Counted from the first letter of the stretch, positions 53,681 through 63,517 are shown. The stretch is 64,000 nt of DNA from JAVBNN01 sp031551525 (GCA_031551525.1 JAVBNN010000013.1:22183-86182), one strand, 5' to 3'. The notes: generated by a model not told the origin, from the letters alone. Made by a program: numbers and translations.

Positions 53681-54859
53681 ATGATAAAAGCCGCTACAGT
53701 TTTCACCTATGAACTGGACGATCCGCAGTTAGCCCTGGCAGAAGTAAAAAAACAACTCGAGGAAAAAATCACGTTTTTGAAAAATAGTGTGGGCATCATT
53801 ATGTGCGATCCGGAATTTATCGCATCTAGAGTAGTCACTGCTCTTGCGGAAGGGTTGCCATTTCCCATAGCAGGCACGACGACTACTTCACAAGCCGTTC
53901 CATCCGAGGCCGGAGTTTTAATGCTGACCATGCTGGTGCTTACTTCTGATGATGCTTCTTTCTCCACCGGCTTGGCCGAACAGATAAGAGAAGGGGAAGA
54001 TATGTTCGCGGCTTTGTCCGGCCCTTATCAAGAGGCCGCGACAAAACTGCCGGAGAAACCAAAGCTGGCTATCATCTTTCCGCCGCTTATTTTGGGTAAT
54101 GCGGGCGACTGCTATGTTGAGGTTTTTGAAAAACTGGTGCCCAATACGCCTATATTTGGTACCATAGCCATCGACGACTCCATGACATATGAAAACAGCG
54201 CACCCATTTGTGGCGTAAACAGCGGGCACACCATGCTTTCTTTCATACTGATCTCCGGTGATATAACTCCGCGCTTTTTTATGGCGACGATATCAGGCAA
54301 ACGTCTTTTGCCCTACAGCGGAGAAATAACAAAGTCCTCCGGCAATATAATCGAGGAAATCAACGATGTAACTGCGGCGGATTATTTTGAAAGCATAGGT
54401 TTGGCCAAAAACGGTGTGATAGATGAAGGGGTACAGTTTTTGCCGCTTCTTTTAGATTTTAAAAAACGGGAAGATTATGACGGCGTTCCTGTAGTGCGGG
54501 CGCTTGTTACCTTCGATGAATGCGGCGCCGGGATATGCCGCGGCAATATTTATGAAAATTCTGTTTTTAAGATGAGCACTTTTGACGGCGAAGACGTGCT
54601 GGAAACAACCACCGCTCTTATGGACAAACTCAATAACCTTGAAAACGTCAACGCTATTTTGATGTTTTCCTGCATGGTGCGCCGCATGTCTTTCGGTAAC
54701 GAATCCTTGGCCGAAGCGCAGCGCATCGCTGAAATAATGAATCCGAACACTCCTTATATGATGGCGTATTCCGGTGGTGAAATTTGTCCTACTTCCTACA
54801 GCTTAGGGGCCGTCACCAACCGTTTCCACAATTATTCACTTATTGTGTGCGTGTTGTAA
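53681..54859 (+). CDS. FIST domain sensory protein
   Basis: This 392-residue soluble protein has an N-terminal FIST domain (about residues 25-215) and a C-terminal FIST_C domain (about 220-380). FIST domains are proposed small-ligand sensors, perhaps for amino acids. Recognisable are VVTALAEGLPFPIAGTTTTSQ, GTIAIDDSMTYENSAPICGV and the C-terminal MMAYSGGEICPTSYS. It is followed at once by a soluble hybrid histidine kinase, a common pairing in which FIST is the sensory input. The ribosome site is weak; TATAAT at 53634 may be its promoter. Confidence 0.87.
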   Translation: MIKAATVFTYELDDPQLALAEVKKQLEEKITFLKNSVGIIMCDPEFIASRVVTALAEGLPFPIAGTTTTSQAVPSEAGVLMLTMLVLTSDDASFSTGLAEQIREGEDMFAALSGPYQEAATKLPEKPKLAIIFPPLILGNAGDCYVEVFEKLVPNTPIFGTIAIDDSMTYENSAPICGVNSGHTMLSFILISGDITPRFFMATISGKRLLPYSGEITKSSGNIIEEINDVTAADYFESIGLAKNGVIDEGVQFLPLLLDFKKREDYDGVPVVRALVTFDECGAGICRGNIYENSVFKMSTFDGEDVLETTTALMDKLNNLENVNAILMFSCMVRRMSFGNESLAEAQRIAEIMNPNTPYMMAYSGGEICPTSYSLGAVTNRFHNYSLIVCVL

Positions 54860-54890
54860 AATTGTTTGTTCTGGCTATGGGGAGGCAAAC

Positions 54891-56579
54891 ATGCAAGACT
54901 GTGAAAACGAAATAAAAAACGGAACGCTTATTGAGCGATTGGCTGAGGTTGAACTGGAGAATAAAAAACTCAGCCGACAACTGCGGGTAGCGGAGAAAAT
55001 GCTGGCTACATTGCGCGTAAGCATGAATACGCAGATAGCCCTAAATAATGTGATGCAGAGCGATAAAAAAAAGCAGGAACGCTATATGATGCTGCTTTTG
55101 GAAAATTGCCCGGACATTATTTTTCTGCTCGATAACAAAATGAAATACATACTTGGCACCAAAGCGCTAGGTGTCTTTTTAGACGTGGATGACCTGTCCG
55201 TATTGATTGGCCGGGATTTTTCGGCTATTACCGCAAGATACTTTCCCAGCGAGCTGTCGGATGCCCTTTTGAAAATGTCCGGGCAGGGCGCTTTAATGGG
55301 CAGTGCGAAACCGGAAAAAGCTACAGTCGAGCTCACTGTCGGCAAGCGGATGTTTGAAGTGTATGCGCGCCCATTTGTTGACGAAGAGGATGTTTTTGCG
55401 GGCGTGCTTTTTTTCTTGCATGACTCGACCGAACTGGTGGGTGCGAAAGAGGCGGCTGAAGCTGCCAACAGGGCTAAATCAGACTTTCTTGCCACAATGA
55501 GTCATGAAATACGGACTCCGATGAACGCTATTATTGGCTTACAGGACTCTATAACGAAAGAACCCCTTTCTGAACGGCAGGCCAACTATCTGGCAAACAT
55601 GAAAATTTCCTCGCAGACGCTGTTGAGTATTATAAATGACATACTTGATTTTTCAAAGATAGAGGCGGGCAAACTCACCATAGAACCATCCAACTTTGAC
55701 TTGGATGTTTTCCTGAAAAACATAGTGGAATCGGCTAGCGTGACGGCCAAACCAAAAGGGCTGAAACTGCTGACCGACTTTACTGCTACACTGCCGCGTT
55801 TTATTGTATGTGATGAAAATAAATTGCGCCAAATAATGAACAATCTTGTAAGTAATGCGATAAAATACACACAAAAAGGCCATGTGAAAATTGCCGTATG
55901 TTTAGAAGAAGACATGCTCAAATTTAGTATCAGTGATTCAGGTATAGGTATTAAGCCAGAAGATCAGGAACGGTTATTCCAGCCTTTCGAACAGCTTGAT
56001 TTGAAGAAAAACAAAAATATAGGCGGGACGGGTCTGGGACTTGCCATAACGCGGCGTTTGTGTGAAGCGATGAACGGAACACTGAGCATGGAAAGCGAAT
56101 ACGGACAAGGAACCGTTTTTACCGTCCGTTTGCCGTGCGTTCCGGGTGAGGCGCTGCTGGAAGAACACAGCTGCATATTAATGCGTGCGCCACAGGCTAA
56201 AATACTGGTGGTGGACGACATCGACATAAATCTTATCGTGGCGGAAGCAGTGCTGAACTCTTATGAAATAACTCCTGAAACGGCTTTGTCAGGAGCTCAA
56301 GCACTTCTCATGGCGGCCGAAAAAGACTACGATCTCGTTTTTATGGACCAGATGATGCCTGAAATGGACGGCATAGAGGCCGTCAAACACTTGCGACTAT
56401 TGAATAAACATTGTGCGGCTGTACCTGTGGTTGCGCTTACCGCCAATGTAATGACGGGAACCGGTGATATTTTCATGGAAGCCGGTTTTAATGATTATCT
56501 CTCTAAACCCCTCGACACTGAAAAACTTTGCCAGTGTTTGTGCCGGTGGCTGCCGAAAGACAAAATCATCTATGTATAA
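54891..56579 (+). CDS. cytoplasmic hybrid histidine kinase (PAS-HisKA-HATPase-REC)
   Basis: This 562-residue kinase has no membrane segment. Order: a coiled coil (residues 10-60), a PAS-like domain (about 65-205), HisKA with FLATMSHEIRTPMNAIIG (His near 222), HATPase with NNLVSNAIKYTQKG, DSGIGIKPED and GGTGLGLAI, then a receiver with the acceptor Asp in DLVFMDQMMPEMDG (near 490). There is no output domain, so phosphate must pass to an HPt or another regulator not in the window. ATG 54891 follows GGGGAGG. It lies 31 bases after the FIST gene and is probably controlled by it. Confidence 0.9.
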   Translation: MQDCENEIKNGTLIERLAEVELENKKLSRQLRVAEKMLATLRVSMNTQIALNNVMQSDKKKQERYMMLLLENCPDIIFLLDNKMKYILGTKALGVFLDVDDLSVLIGRDFSAITARYFPSELSDALLKMSGQGALMGSAKPEKATVELTVGKRMFEVYARPFVDEEDVFAGVLFFLHDSTELVGAKEAAEAANRAKSDFLATMSHEIRTPMNAIIGLQDSITKEPLSERQANYLANMKISSQTLLSIINDILDFSKIEAGKLTIEPSNFDLDVFLKNIVESASVTAKPKGLKLLTDFTATLPRFIVCDENKLRQIMNNLVSNAIKYTQKGHVKIAVCLEEDMLKFSISDSGIGIKPEDQERLFQPFEQLDLKKNKNIGGTGLGLAITRRLCEAMNGTLSMESEYGQGTVFTVRLPCVPGEALLEEHSCILMRAPQAKILVVDDIDINLIVAEAVLNSYEITPETALSGAQALLMAAEKDYDLVFMDQMMPEMDGIEAVKHLRLLNKHCAAVPVVALTANVMTGTGDIFMEAGFNDYLSKPLDTEKLCQCLCRWLPKDKIIYV

Positions 56580-56584
56580 AATAA

Positions 56585-56618
56585 TATCCCTCAGCCTAGC
56601 GTTGAGGGATAATTACTT
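56585..56618. terminator. hairpin between the convergent kinase genes
   Basis: TATCCCTCA (56585-56593) pairs with TGAGGGATA (56603-56611). A tract of TTACTTTT follows. Confidence 0.6.
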
Positions 56619-58394
56619 TTAGCTGGAAACTAAAATTTTATTCAGCGGTACAGTAAAACTAAAGGTTGTCCCTATTTTGAGGCGGCTTTCTACCTTCACC
56701 GTACCGCCCAGCATTTCTACGATGGATTTTACTATTGCCAAGCCAAGGCCTGTGCCGCCGGAATTGCCCTTGACGCGCGCTTTATCCACTTGATAAAAGC
56801 GTTCAAAGACCAGTGGCAGATTTTCCGGCGCGATCCCCAGGCCGGAGTCACTCACAGAAAAGGTAGCGCAGGCATCATCTGCGTCATAAGTGAGCATTAT
56901 TTTTCCACCTTCGGGAGAATATTTCACGGCGTTTTCCGTCAAGTTGACCAGCGCTTGTTTGAGCCAGTCGCGGTTGGCCAGGAGACTGCCCGGCTGGCGC
57001 TGGTAATCTATTGACAGGGAGATATTTTTGTGTTGGCACTGGTTGGAAAACTCTTCCAACACTTCTTCCAAAAGTCCTTCGGCCGCTATGGGTGACAGTG
57101 CGATGGCCTGCCGGTAGTCTGCCGCGTCGAGGCGAGCGAGTCTTAACAGATCGGCCAGGAGGCGCTGCATGCGCTCGCTTTCTTCGTGGATTATTTTTAT
57201 AAATTTTATATTGGTAGCAGTTGAGCCCAGTCCGCCGTCAAGGAGTGTTTCGGAAAAACCCCTTATCGCGGTCAGAGGCGTGGCCAGTTCGTGTGAGGCA
57301 TTAGCGACAAATTCCATTTGTTTTTCATAGATGTTTTGAAGTGCGGTAATGTCGTGAAACACGCAAAGGATATTTTGTCCAGCGGGTAGCGAAGCGACGA
57401 AAACTTGAAAGATGTATTTTAGGCCATTGAAAGTAAGTTTTAGAGTGGTCGATTTAGCAACGCTATTGTCCTGCACGGAGCGTATGGCCGTATCCAGCAC
57501 GCTGCTGCCGATGGCCGCTAGTTGGTGTTGCCCGAGCAGATTTGGGCCGAACAGTTGCTGCCCATGACGGTTGGCGGCGCTCACGCGGCCGTTTTTATCA
57601 AATAATAGGACTGGGTTGTCCATATTTTGCAGTATGAGTTCAAGTTTTTGTTTTTCAGCAGATGTTTCATGTATCTTTTGTGACAGATTTGCGGCCAGGT
57701 TGTTGAGTACGTGTGAAAGCAGGGCGAATTCGCCATCACCTTTGTAGTGGATACGCTCGTCAAGCTGTCCGGCGGACATTTTTGCGGCACTGTCGGTTAT
57801 TTCTTCCAGCGGGCGGACCAGTCTTTTCGCCAGACGAACACTCAACCAGGCGGCGAGGAAGAGGGCAACCAGAAAGGCGGCTGCGATAGCCCTGGCCAAA
57901 CCGGCAAACTGGCCGTATAACTCTTCGGCTGGTTGGGATACCCTTACTACCGCCTGGTAAGGCGGACTTATGGTGAAGGGAACTGCGACGAAAGCAGTTT
58001 TTTGCCCAGTATCATCCGGGCGTATATCCCAGCCGAAATTCCCCGTTAGGGCGGACGCTACCTCAGACTTTTCTAGCTGCCCGGCATTGGCTGAGCGGGG
58101 ACGGCTGGCGGCAATGACCGCGCCTGATTGTCCGATGACTTCTATATCAAGGCCCATACTATCGCCGAGGTTGAAGGCGAGTGTATTGAGCCGGTCGCGC
58201 TGCCGGATGTCCGGGCTTTCGCCGTACAGCACGTCCCTGCTGTATCTGGCGTGGATAAACATGCTGTCTATGAAGTTTTTTTCGCTATATTCCTTAAAGG
58301 CGTACAGGGTGTAAAGGCCCAAAAAAAGCAAAGCTCCGCCTGTTATAACGATAAAATAAATTGTTATGCGGTTTCTGATAAGTGGTCTGTACAT
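56619..58394 (-). CDS. phoR: PhoR-type membrane histidine kinase
   Basis: This 591-residue sensor kinase has an N-terminal helix (TIYFIVITGGALLFLGLYTLY), an extracytoplasmic domain of about 125 residues, a second helix (AIAAAFLVALFLAAWLSV) and HAMP (RLVRPLEEITDSAAKMSAGQ). PAS, HisKA (FVANASHELATPLTAIRGFS) and HATPase (NLTENAVKYSPEGG, DSGLGIAPENLP, GGTGLGLAIVKS) follow. This is the domain order of PhoR/WalK kinases. With phoB and the pst genes nearby it is the likely PhoB kinase, but other targets are possible. ATG 58394 follows AAGGAGGG; 318 bases of open frame upstream are not used. Confidence 0.88.
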   Translation of the reverse strand: MYRPLIRNRITIYFIVITGGALLFLGLYTLYAFKEYSEKNFIDSMFIHARYSRDVLYGESPDIRQRDRLNTLAFNLGDSMGLDIEVIGQSGAVIAASRPRSANAGQLEKSEVASALTGNFGWDIRPDDTGQKTAFVAVPFTISPPYQAVVRVSQPAEELYGQFAGLARAIAAAFLVALFLAAWLSVRLAKRLVRPLEEITDSAAKMSAGQLDERIHYKGDGEFALLSHVLNNLAANLSQKIHETSAEKQKLELILQNMDNPVLLFDKNGRVSAANRHGQQLFGPNLLGQHQLAAIGSSVLDTAIRSVQDNSVAKSTTLKLTFNGLKYIFQVFVASLPAGQNILCVFHDITALQNIYEKQMEFVANASHELATPLTAIRGFSETLLDGGLGSTATNIKFIKIIHEESERMQRLLADLLRLARLDAADYRQAIALSPIAAEGLLEEVLEEFSNQCQHKNISLSIDYQRQPGSLLANRDWLKQALVNLTENAVKYSPEGGKIMLTYDADDACATFSVSDSGLGIAPENLPLVFERFYQVDKARVKGNSGGTGLGLAIVKSIVEMLGGTVKVESRLKIGTTFSFTVPLNKILVSS

Positions 58395-58524
58395 AAACCC
58401 TCCTTTTTCAATAATAGCGCAAACCGACAGCTTTTTGCAAATAATGCTTTTACTTAACTGTGTCATGGTGGTATACTCTAAACAGGAATATTCAAAATTG
58501 CTGTGTTGTGGTGGTGCTATCATT

Positions 58525-58797
58525 ATGAAACTTAGCAAAATCAAGATCATATGTTGTGTGCTGGCTTTGCTGAGCATGGTTTTTACCGTGAAGATAATAG
58601 AGCAGGAAATAAAAATATATGAAACAAATAAAGAGATAGAAGCGACCAAGATACGCATCGTTGAACTGGAAGAAAAACAAAAGCAGCTCAACAGGGAAAG
58701 AGCGAGCGCCAATGACCCGGCTTTTATTGAAAAAGTGGCGCGCGAAGATTATAATATGGTCAAAAAAGGTGAAGTGCCTGTTCTAATGAGGGAATAA
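58525..58797 (+). CDS. divIC: septum formation initiator (DivIC/FtsB family)
   Basis: This 90-residue bitopic protein has a short N-terminus, one helix (IICCVLALLSMVFTVKII), a periplasmic coiled coil (about residues 28-62) and a conserved end, FIEKVAREDYNMVKKGE. It is part of the divisome with FtsL and DivIB. Position before the S1 gene and tilS matches Bacillus divIC-yabR-tilS. ATG 58525 has a weak ribosome site; an upstream open frame exists but adds nothing recognisable. Confidence 0.9.
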   Translation: MKLSKIKIICCVLALLSMVFTVKIIEQEIKIYETNKEIEATKIRIVELEEKQKQLNRERASANDPAFIEKVAREDYNMVKKGEVPVLMRE

Positions 58798-58894
58798 AAG
58801 ATGGTAGGAATTATTGACAGCCGGGATTTTTCAAGGGTATAATCAGGGCAGCGTATCAATAGTTAAATCGCAGTAGGGGGGACGGCTTTTTCTT

Positions 58895-59320
58895 ATGTCG
58901 ATCGAGGTAGGATCTATTGTTGAAGGAACCATTACCGGTATAACCAATTTTGGCGCATTTGTTGAACTGCCTGAGAACAAAGTAGGGCTGATACATATAT
59001 CCGAAGTTTCTGACGTTTATGTACGCGATGTCCGTGAATTTCTCAAAGAGCGGGACAAGGTGAAAGTAAAAGTTTTGACTATTGACGAGCGCGGGAAGAT
59101 CGGCTTGTCAGTCAAACAAGCAAATCCGCCGACGCCGCGTCCGCCAAAACCGGCGCCGTCATTTGAACCGCGTCATTTTGTCAAGTCTGCGCCTGCGCCG
59201 GTGTCTTTTGAAGACAAAATGAACCGCTTCCTGAAAGACAGTGATGATCGTTTGACCGACCTGAAAAAGAATACGGAATCCAAACGCGGTGGACGAGGCG
59301 GTGGCCGCCGGGGCGGCTGA
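58895..59320 (+). CDS. S1-domain RNA-binding protein (YabR-like)
   Basis: This 141-residue protein has one S1 domain at residues 1-75 (GSIVEGTITGITNFGAFVEL, GLIHISEVSD, KVLTIDERGKIGLSVKQA), then a Pro-rich linker and an Arg/Gly-rich tail (RGGRGGGRRGG) that would bind RNA. It is the YabR/GSP13 type, associated with ribosomes or transcripts in Firmicutes. GGGGGG precedes the ATG. Confidence 0.92.
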   Translation: MSIEVGSIVEGTITGITNFGAFVELPENKVGLIHISEVSDVYVRDVREFLKERDKVKVKVLTIDERGKIGLSVKQANPPTPRPPKPAPSFEPRHFVKSAPAPVSFEDKMNRFLKDSDDRLTDLKKNTESKRGGRGGGRRGG

Positions 59321-59393
59321 CCGAGTGCTTTTTGAATACCGCGGCCCATTTAGCTAAAAATGACAGCGGATGTATAGGCAGTATATATCCCCC

Positions 59394-59425
59394 AAAGAGC
59401 ATTCCGCTGGAAATGCTCTTTTTTG
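59394..59425 (+). terminator. Rho-independent terminator
   Basis: AAAGAGCATT (59394-59403) and AATGCTCTTT (59412-59421) pair around CCGCTGG(A), followed by TTTT. Confidence 0.85.
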
Positions 59426-59452
59426 CTGATTTGATCACATATGGAGGACTAT

Positions 59453-60865
59453 ATGGAAAAAACGGCTGAATCTGTGGTCAATAAAGTAAAAAAAACTATA
59501 GATGAACACGCTTATTTTAAAAGTGGCGAAAGGATACTGGTCGCCTGTTCAGGCGGCGCGGATTCCATTGCCCTTTTGGAAATATTGCGCACGCTTTCGA
59601 TCAGAGGTGGCTGGCAGGTGGGCGTATGCCATGTAAACCACCATCTGCGCGGCAAAGAATCGGACGAAGACGCGCTGTGGGTCGGCAATTTTTGCCGTCT
59701 GCGCGGCATCACCTGCTCTACTGAACACGTGGATGTACAAAAACTGGCCACAGAGGGCGGACACTCTGTAGAAGAGGCGGCCCGTATCCTTCGCTATGAG
59801 GCGTTGCGAAAAGTGGCGGACCGCGACGGGTACAGCTGTATTGCTGTAGCGCACAACCATCAAGACAACGCCGAAACTATACTCCTCAATCTTCTGCGCG
59901 GAAGCGGCATAGAAGGTCTGACTGGCATGCAGGGACGTCAGGTGGATATTGTGCGGCCTTTTTTGGGTGTAGAACGGAAAAATATAGAAGATTTTTGCGA
60001 CCAGCAAAAGATCGCCTATCGTAAGGACAGCAGCAATAAAAACAAAAACTACCTGCGCAACCGGGTACGCCTGGAACTGCTCCCGCAAATGGAAAAATTC
60101 AACCCGGCCGTGGTGGATGCACTCTGCCGGACCGGGGAACTTTTAGAGACCGACGCGGATTTTTTGCGCTCTTTGGCCAAAGAAAAATACGACAATATGA
60201 TCTTGCAAGACCGTGATAGCCTATCTTTGCCGCTCGACGCTCTCTCGGCCGAACATAAGGCTATGTGTAGCCGCATTATCGCGCTCGCCATCAACCACGT
60301 TCTTAGCAATAACGGTTACATAGGCAGCAAGCATATCGCCAAAGTGCGCGAACTTCTCCTTGCCGGTCGTACCGGTGCGGTTATTGACTTGCCGGGCGAT
60401 CTGAAAGTGAAAAAGACCTATGACGAATTATTATTCGCTACCCGACCATTCGATGAAATAAAGGTAAATCCGCTTGAGGAACTGAAACTACCAGTGCCCG
60501 GGCGAGCAGATCTACCAGATGGGCGCATCCTGCGGGCATCCCTTTTCCGTGGCGGAAAACCTAAGGTCAACGGCGTGACCAAGGCGATATTTCCGGCTGC
60601 GGTGGCGGACGGAGGACTGACAGTTAGGAGCCGCCGACCGGGTGACCTCTTCCAACCATCCGGCATGCAAGGAAGCAGGCAAAAACTCAAAGAATTTTTT
60701 ATCGACAACAAACTGCCGGTCGAAGATCGGGACGGTATCCCTCTCGTGTGCGACAGGGACGGCATCCTCTGGATAGTCGGGCTGCGTTGCGCCTACCGGG
60801 AGGCGCCGGATAACGGCAAATGGCTTTATCTGGAATTTTTGGATCAGGAGTATGTACATGTTTGA
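59453..60865 (+). CDS. tilS: tRNA(Ile)-lysidine synthase
   Basis: This enzyme attaches lysine to C34 of tRNA-Ile(CAU) so that it reads AUA. It has 470 residues. The PP-loop ATPase motif is VACSGGADSIALLE near residue 30; VNHHLRGKESDEDALWVG and AVAHNHQDNAETILLNLLRG complete the N-terminal domain. The C-terminal lysidine-synthase domain includes RRPGDLFQPSGMQGSRQKLKEFF. ATG 59453 follows GGAGGAC; ATG 59441 lies upstream of that site. In relatives spoIIE precedes it; it is absent here. Confidence 0.95.
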   Translation: MEKTAESVVNKVKKTIDEHAYFKSGERILVACSGGADSIALLEILRTLSIRGGWQVGVCHVNHHLRGKESDEDALWVGNFCRLRGITCSTEHVDVQKLATEGGHSVEEAARILRYEALRKVADRDGYSCIAVAHNHQDNAETILLNLLRGSGIEGLTGMQGRQVDIVRPFLGVERKNIEDFCDQQKIAYRKDSSNKNKNYLRNRVRLELLPQMEKFNPAVVDALCRTGELLETDADFLRSLAKEKYDNMILQDRDSLSLPLDALSAEHKAMCSRIIALAINHVLSNNGYIGSKHIAKVRELLLAGRTGAVIDLPGDLKVKKTYDELLFATRPFDEIKVNPLEELKLPVPGRADLPDGRILRASLFRGGKPKVNGVTKAIFPAAVADGGLTVRSRRPGDLFQPSGMQGSRQKLKEFFIDNKLPVEDRDGIPLVCDRDGILWIVGLRCAYREAPDNGKWLYLEFLDQEYVHV

Positions 60866-61400
60866 ACAAGACATTGAAAAAATCATTGTCAGCAAAGAGG
60901 ACATCGCCACTCGGGTGAGCGAGTTGGGGCGGGAGATAACCGACGCCTATGCTGGCCAGGAATTGACCATGGTAGGGCTTTTGACCGGTGCGGTCACTTT
61001 CATGGCCGACCTGGCACGTGCAGTGGACTTGCCGGTGTATTACGACTTTATGTCTGTGTCATCTTACGGACAGGGCGCTTTGTCGAGCGGCAGGATAAAT
61101 ATTTTGAAAGACCTCAACCATGATATAGCAGGCAAGCACGTACTGGTAGTCGAAGACATAATCGACACCGGCCAAACGCTCGCGGAAATACTCATAGAAC
61201 TCGCGCGGCGCGGACCGGCCAGCTTAAAGGTGTGTGCATTGCTTGACAAGGAACCCTGCCGTCAACAACATGTACACATAGATTACTGCGGTTTTTCCAT
61301 CCCGGACGAATTCGCGGTCGGCTACGGTCTCGATTACGCGCAAAAATACCGCAATCTTCCCTATATTGGAGTTTTGAAAAGGAGTCTCTACGGTGGCTGA
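60858..61400 (+). CDS. hpt: hypoxanthine phosphoribosyltransferase
   Basis: This 180-residue purine salvage enzyme joins hypoxanthine or guanine to PRPP. The PRPP-binding loop is VLVVEDIIDTGQTLAEI, with the conserved VEDIIDTG. The PPi loop lies in the VGLLTGAVTFMADLAR segment, and PDEFAVGYGLDYAQKYRN is near the end. ATG 60858 is 7 nt from CAGGAG; ATG 60852 is too close. It overlaps tilS by 8 bases (ATGTTTGA). Confidence 0.95.
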   Translation: MFEQDIEKIIVSKEDIATRVSELGREITDAYAGQELTMVGLLTGAVTFMADLARAVDLPVYYDFMSVSSYGQGALSSGRINILKDLNHDIAGKHVLVVEDIIDTGQTLAEILIELARRGPASLKVCALLDKEPCRQQHVHIDYCGFSIPDEFAVGYGLDYAQKYRNLPYIGVLKRSLYGG

Positions 61401-61517
61401 CTGCCTCAGGTAAATAGAACTTGCTCTTCGCTAAACTGTGTTGTATGATATAGGGTATACGTGTTATAGTTATGTATATTTTGTTTTGACTGAAATTGAG
61501 AGGAGGTTTAATACCTT

Positions 61518-63434
61518 TTGAATAAATTTTTTCGCAACGTCAGTTTTTATCTGTTGATAATCATAGTAGCGATCACTATTATTGACTACTATTCTTCGCA
61601 TACCGCTACCACCCAGGAGATTTCCTACACGAAATTCTTAAGTCGTGTGGACGCGGGCGAAGTGGCGCAGGTAACTATCACTGACAAAATGATCAAAGGA
61701 AAACTCAAATCAGGTGCGGAATTTACCACTATTGCGCCCAATGACCCAAAACTCATCGAGATACTGGGTGAGCGCAATGTTGAGATAAGCGCCAAGCTGC
61801 CCGAACAGCCGCCCTGGTGGACTGCGATTTTCTCATCCGTTTTGCCCATGCTGCTTCTTATCGGCGTATGGTTCTTTATCATGCAGCAGACGCAGGGCGG
61901 GGGCAATAGGGTCATGTCTTTCGGCAAGTCGCGCGCCAAGATGTACGGCGACGAGCGGGTAAAGATATCTTTTGCCGATGTGGCCGGCGCGGACGAGTCC
62001 AAGCAGGAACTGGAAGAAGTCGTAGAATTTTTGAAACAACCGAGGAAATTCAACGAGCTGGGTGCTCGCATACCTAAAGGAGTGCTGCTCTTTGGCCCTC
62101 CCGGTACAGGAAAGACTCTGTTGGCTAAAGCAGTGGCCGGCGAAGCCGGTGTACCGTTTTTCAGTATCAGCGGCTCGGATTTTGTGGAAATGTTTGTTGG
62201 CGTCGGCGCATCGAGGGTGCGCGACCTGTTTGAACAAGCCAAGAAAAATGCTCCATGTATAGTATTCATCGACGAAATAGACGCTGTGGGCCGTCAAAGG
62301 GGCGCAGGTCTTGGCGGCGGACACGACGAACGCGAGCAGACACTCAACCAGCTTTTGGTCGAGATGGACGGCTTTGGCGTTAATGAAGGCATCATCATCA
62401 TTGCCGCGACCAACCGTCCGGATATACTTGACCCGGCGCTTCTGCGTCCAGGTCGCTTCGACCGCCAGATAGTAGTAGACAAACCGGACGTCAAAGGACG
62501 CCTTGAGATACTCAAAGTACACTCAAAAGGCAAACCGCTGGACAAGGACGTTGACCTTGACATACTGGCCCGGCGCACCCCCGGCTTTACCGGCGCCGAC
62601 CTCAGAAACCTCGTTAACGAAGGAGCGCTTTTGTCGGCGCGCCGTAATAAAAAGCGCATAGAGATGCCCGAACTCGAAGAATCCATCGAACGCGTTATGG
62701 CAGGTCCTGAGCGCAAAAGCAAAGTGATCAGCGACAAGGAGAAAAAACTTACAGCTTTTCACGAAGCCGGTCATGCCATCATTAATATACTTCTTGACAA
62801 TACTGACCCTGTGCACAAAGTTTCCATCATACCGCGTGGGCAAGCGGGCGGCTATACTCTAATGATACCTAAAGAAGACCGCTATTATGCGACCCGTTCA
62901 GAATTGCTCGACCGTATAAAGACCCTTTTGGGTGGCCGGGTGGCTGAAGCGGTGGTGCTGGGCGAAATATCTACTGGCGCGCAGAACGACCTTGAGCGGG
63001 CGACCGCACTGTCTAGAAAGATGATCTGCGAATACGGCATGAGTGAAAAACTCGGGCCCATTACTTTTGGCCGCAGGCAGGATCAGGTATTCTTGGGTCG
63101 CGATATTGGCCGGGACAAGGATTATAGCGAAGAGATCGCTTTTGCCATCGATAACGAAGTAAAGCTGTTCATCGAGGAAGCCTACGCCGCTGCGGAAAAC
63201 CTTATCAGGAGCAACCTCGACAAACTAAACCTGATCGCCAATGCGCTTTTGGAGCGAGAGACCATAGACGCCACAGACATAGCCTACCTCTTGGAACACG
63301 GCAAACTGCCCGACAAGGTAGACGAAGTAGTGGACGACAACAGTACGCTCCAACAGCCGGAAGCTGAAAACAAAGAAGCGGCGAAAAGGCCGGAACCGGT
63401 AGTGGACACCAGCAATTCTCCAGCAGTCTATTGA
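61518..63434 (+). CDS. ftsH: ATP-dependent membrane zinc metalloprotease FtsH
   Basis: FtsH degrades damaged membrane and regulatory proteins. It has 638 residues. Two membrane helices (residues about 5-25 and 105-125) flank an extracytoplasmic FtsH_ext domain. The AAA domain has GPPGTGKTLLAKA, Walker B CIVFIDEIDAVG and the SRH with AATNRPDILDPALLRPGRFD. The zinc site is HEAGH near residue 415. It starts with TTG 61518, 10 nt after AGGAGGT. It ends the ancient mfd-ftsH block. Confidence 0.97.
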   Translation: MNKFFRNVSFYLLIIIVAITIIDYYSSHTATTQEISYTKFLSRVDAGEVAQVTITDKMIKGKLKSGAEFTTIAPNDPKLIEILGERNVEISAKLPEQPPWWTAIFSSVLPMLLLIGVWFFIMQQTQGGGNRVMSFGKSRAKMYGDERVKISFADVAGADESKQELEEVVEFLKQPRKFNELGARIPKGVLLFGPPGTGKTLLAKAVAGEAGVPFFSISGSDFVEMFVGVGASRVRDLFEQAKKNAPCIVFIDEIDAVGRQRGAGLGGGHDEREQTLNQLLVEMDGFGVNEGIIIIAATNRPDILDPALLRPGRFDRQIVVDKPDVKGRLEILKVHSKGKPLDKDVDLDILARRTPGFTGADLRNLVNEGALLSARRNKKRIEMPELEESIERVMAGPERKSKVISDKEKKLTAFHEAGHAIINILLDNTDPVHKVSIIPRGQAGGYTLMIPKEDRYYATRSELLDRIKTLLGGRVAEAVVLGEISTGAQNDLERATALSRKMICEYGMSEKLGPITFGRRQDQVFLGRDIGRDKDYSEEIAFAIDNEVKLFIEEAYAAAENLIRSNLDKLNLIANALLERETIDATDIAYLLEHGKLPDKVDEVVDDNSTLQQPEAENKEAAKRPEPVVDTSNSPAVY

Positions 63435-63441
63435 CGACCTC

Positions 63442-63465
63442 ATCCTCCTGCCCTGGCAGGAGGAT
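63442..63465 (+). terminator. hairpin after ftsH
   Basis: ATCCTCCTGCC (63442-63452) pairs with GGCAGGAGGAT (63455-63465). Only a weak T-rich stretch follows. Confidence 0.7.
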
Positions 63466-63517
63466 TGTTGTTCACCCAAATAGGCCAGGCTGCAACGAAA
63501 CATTAACGGGGTGGGAA

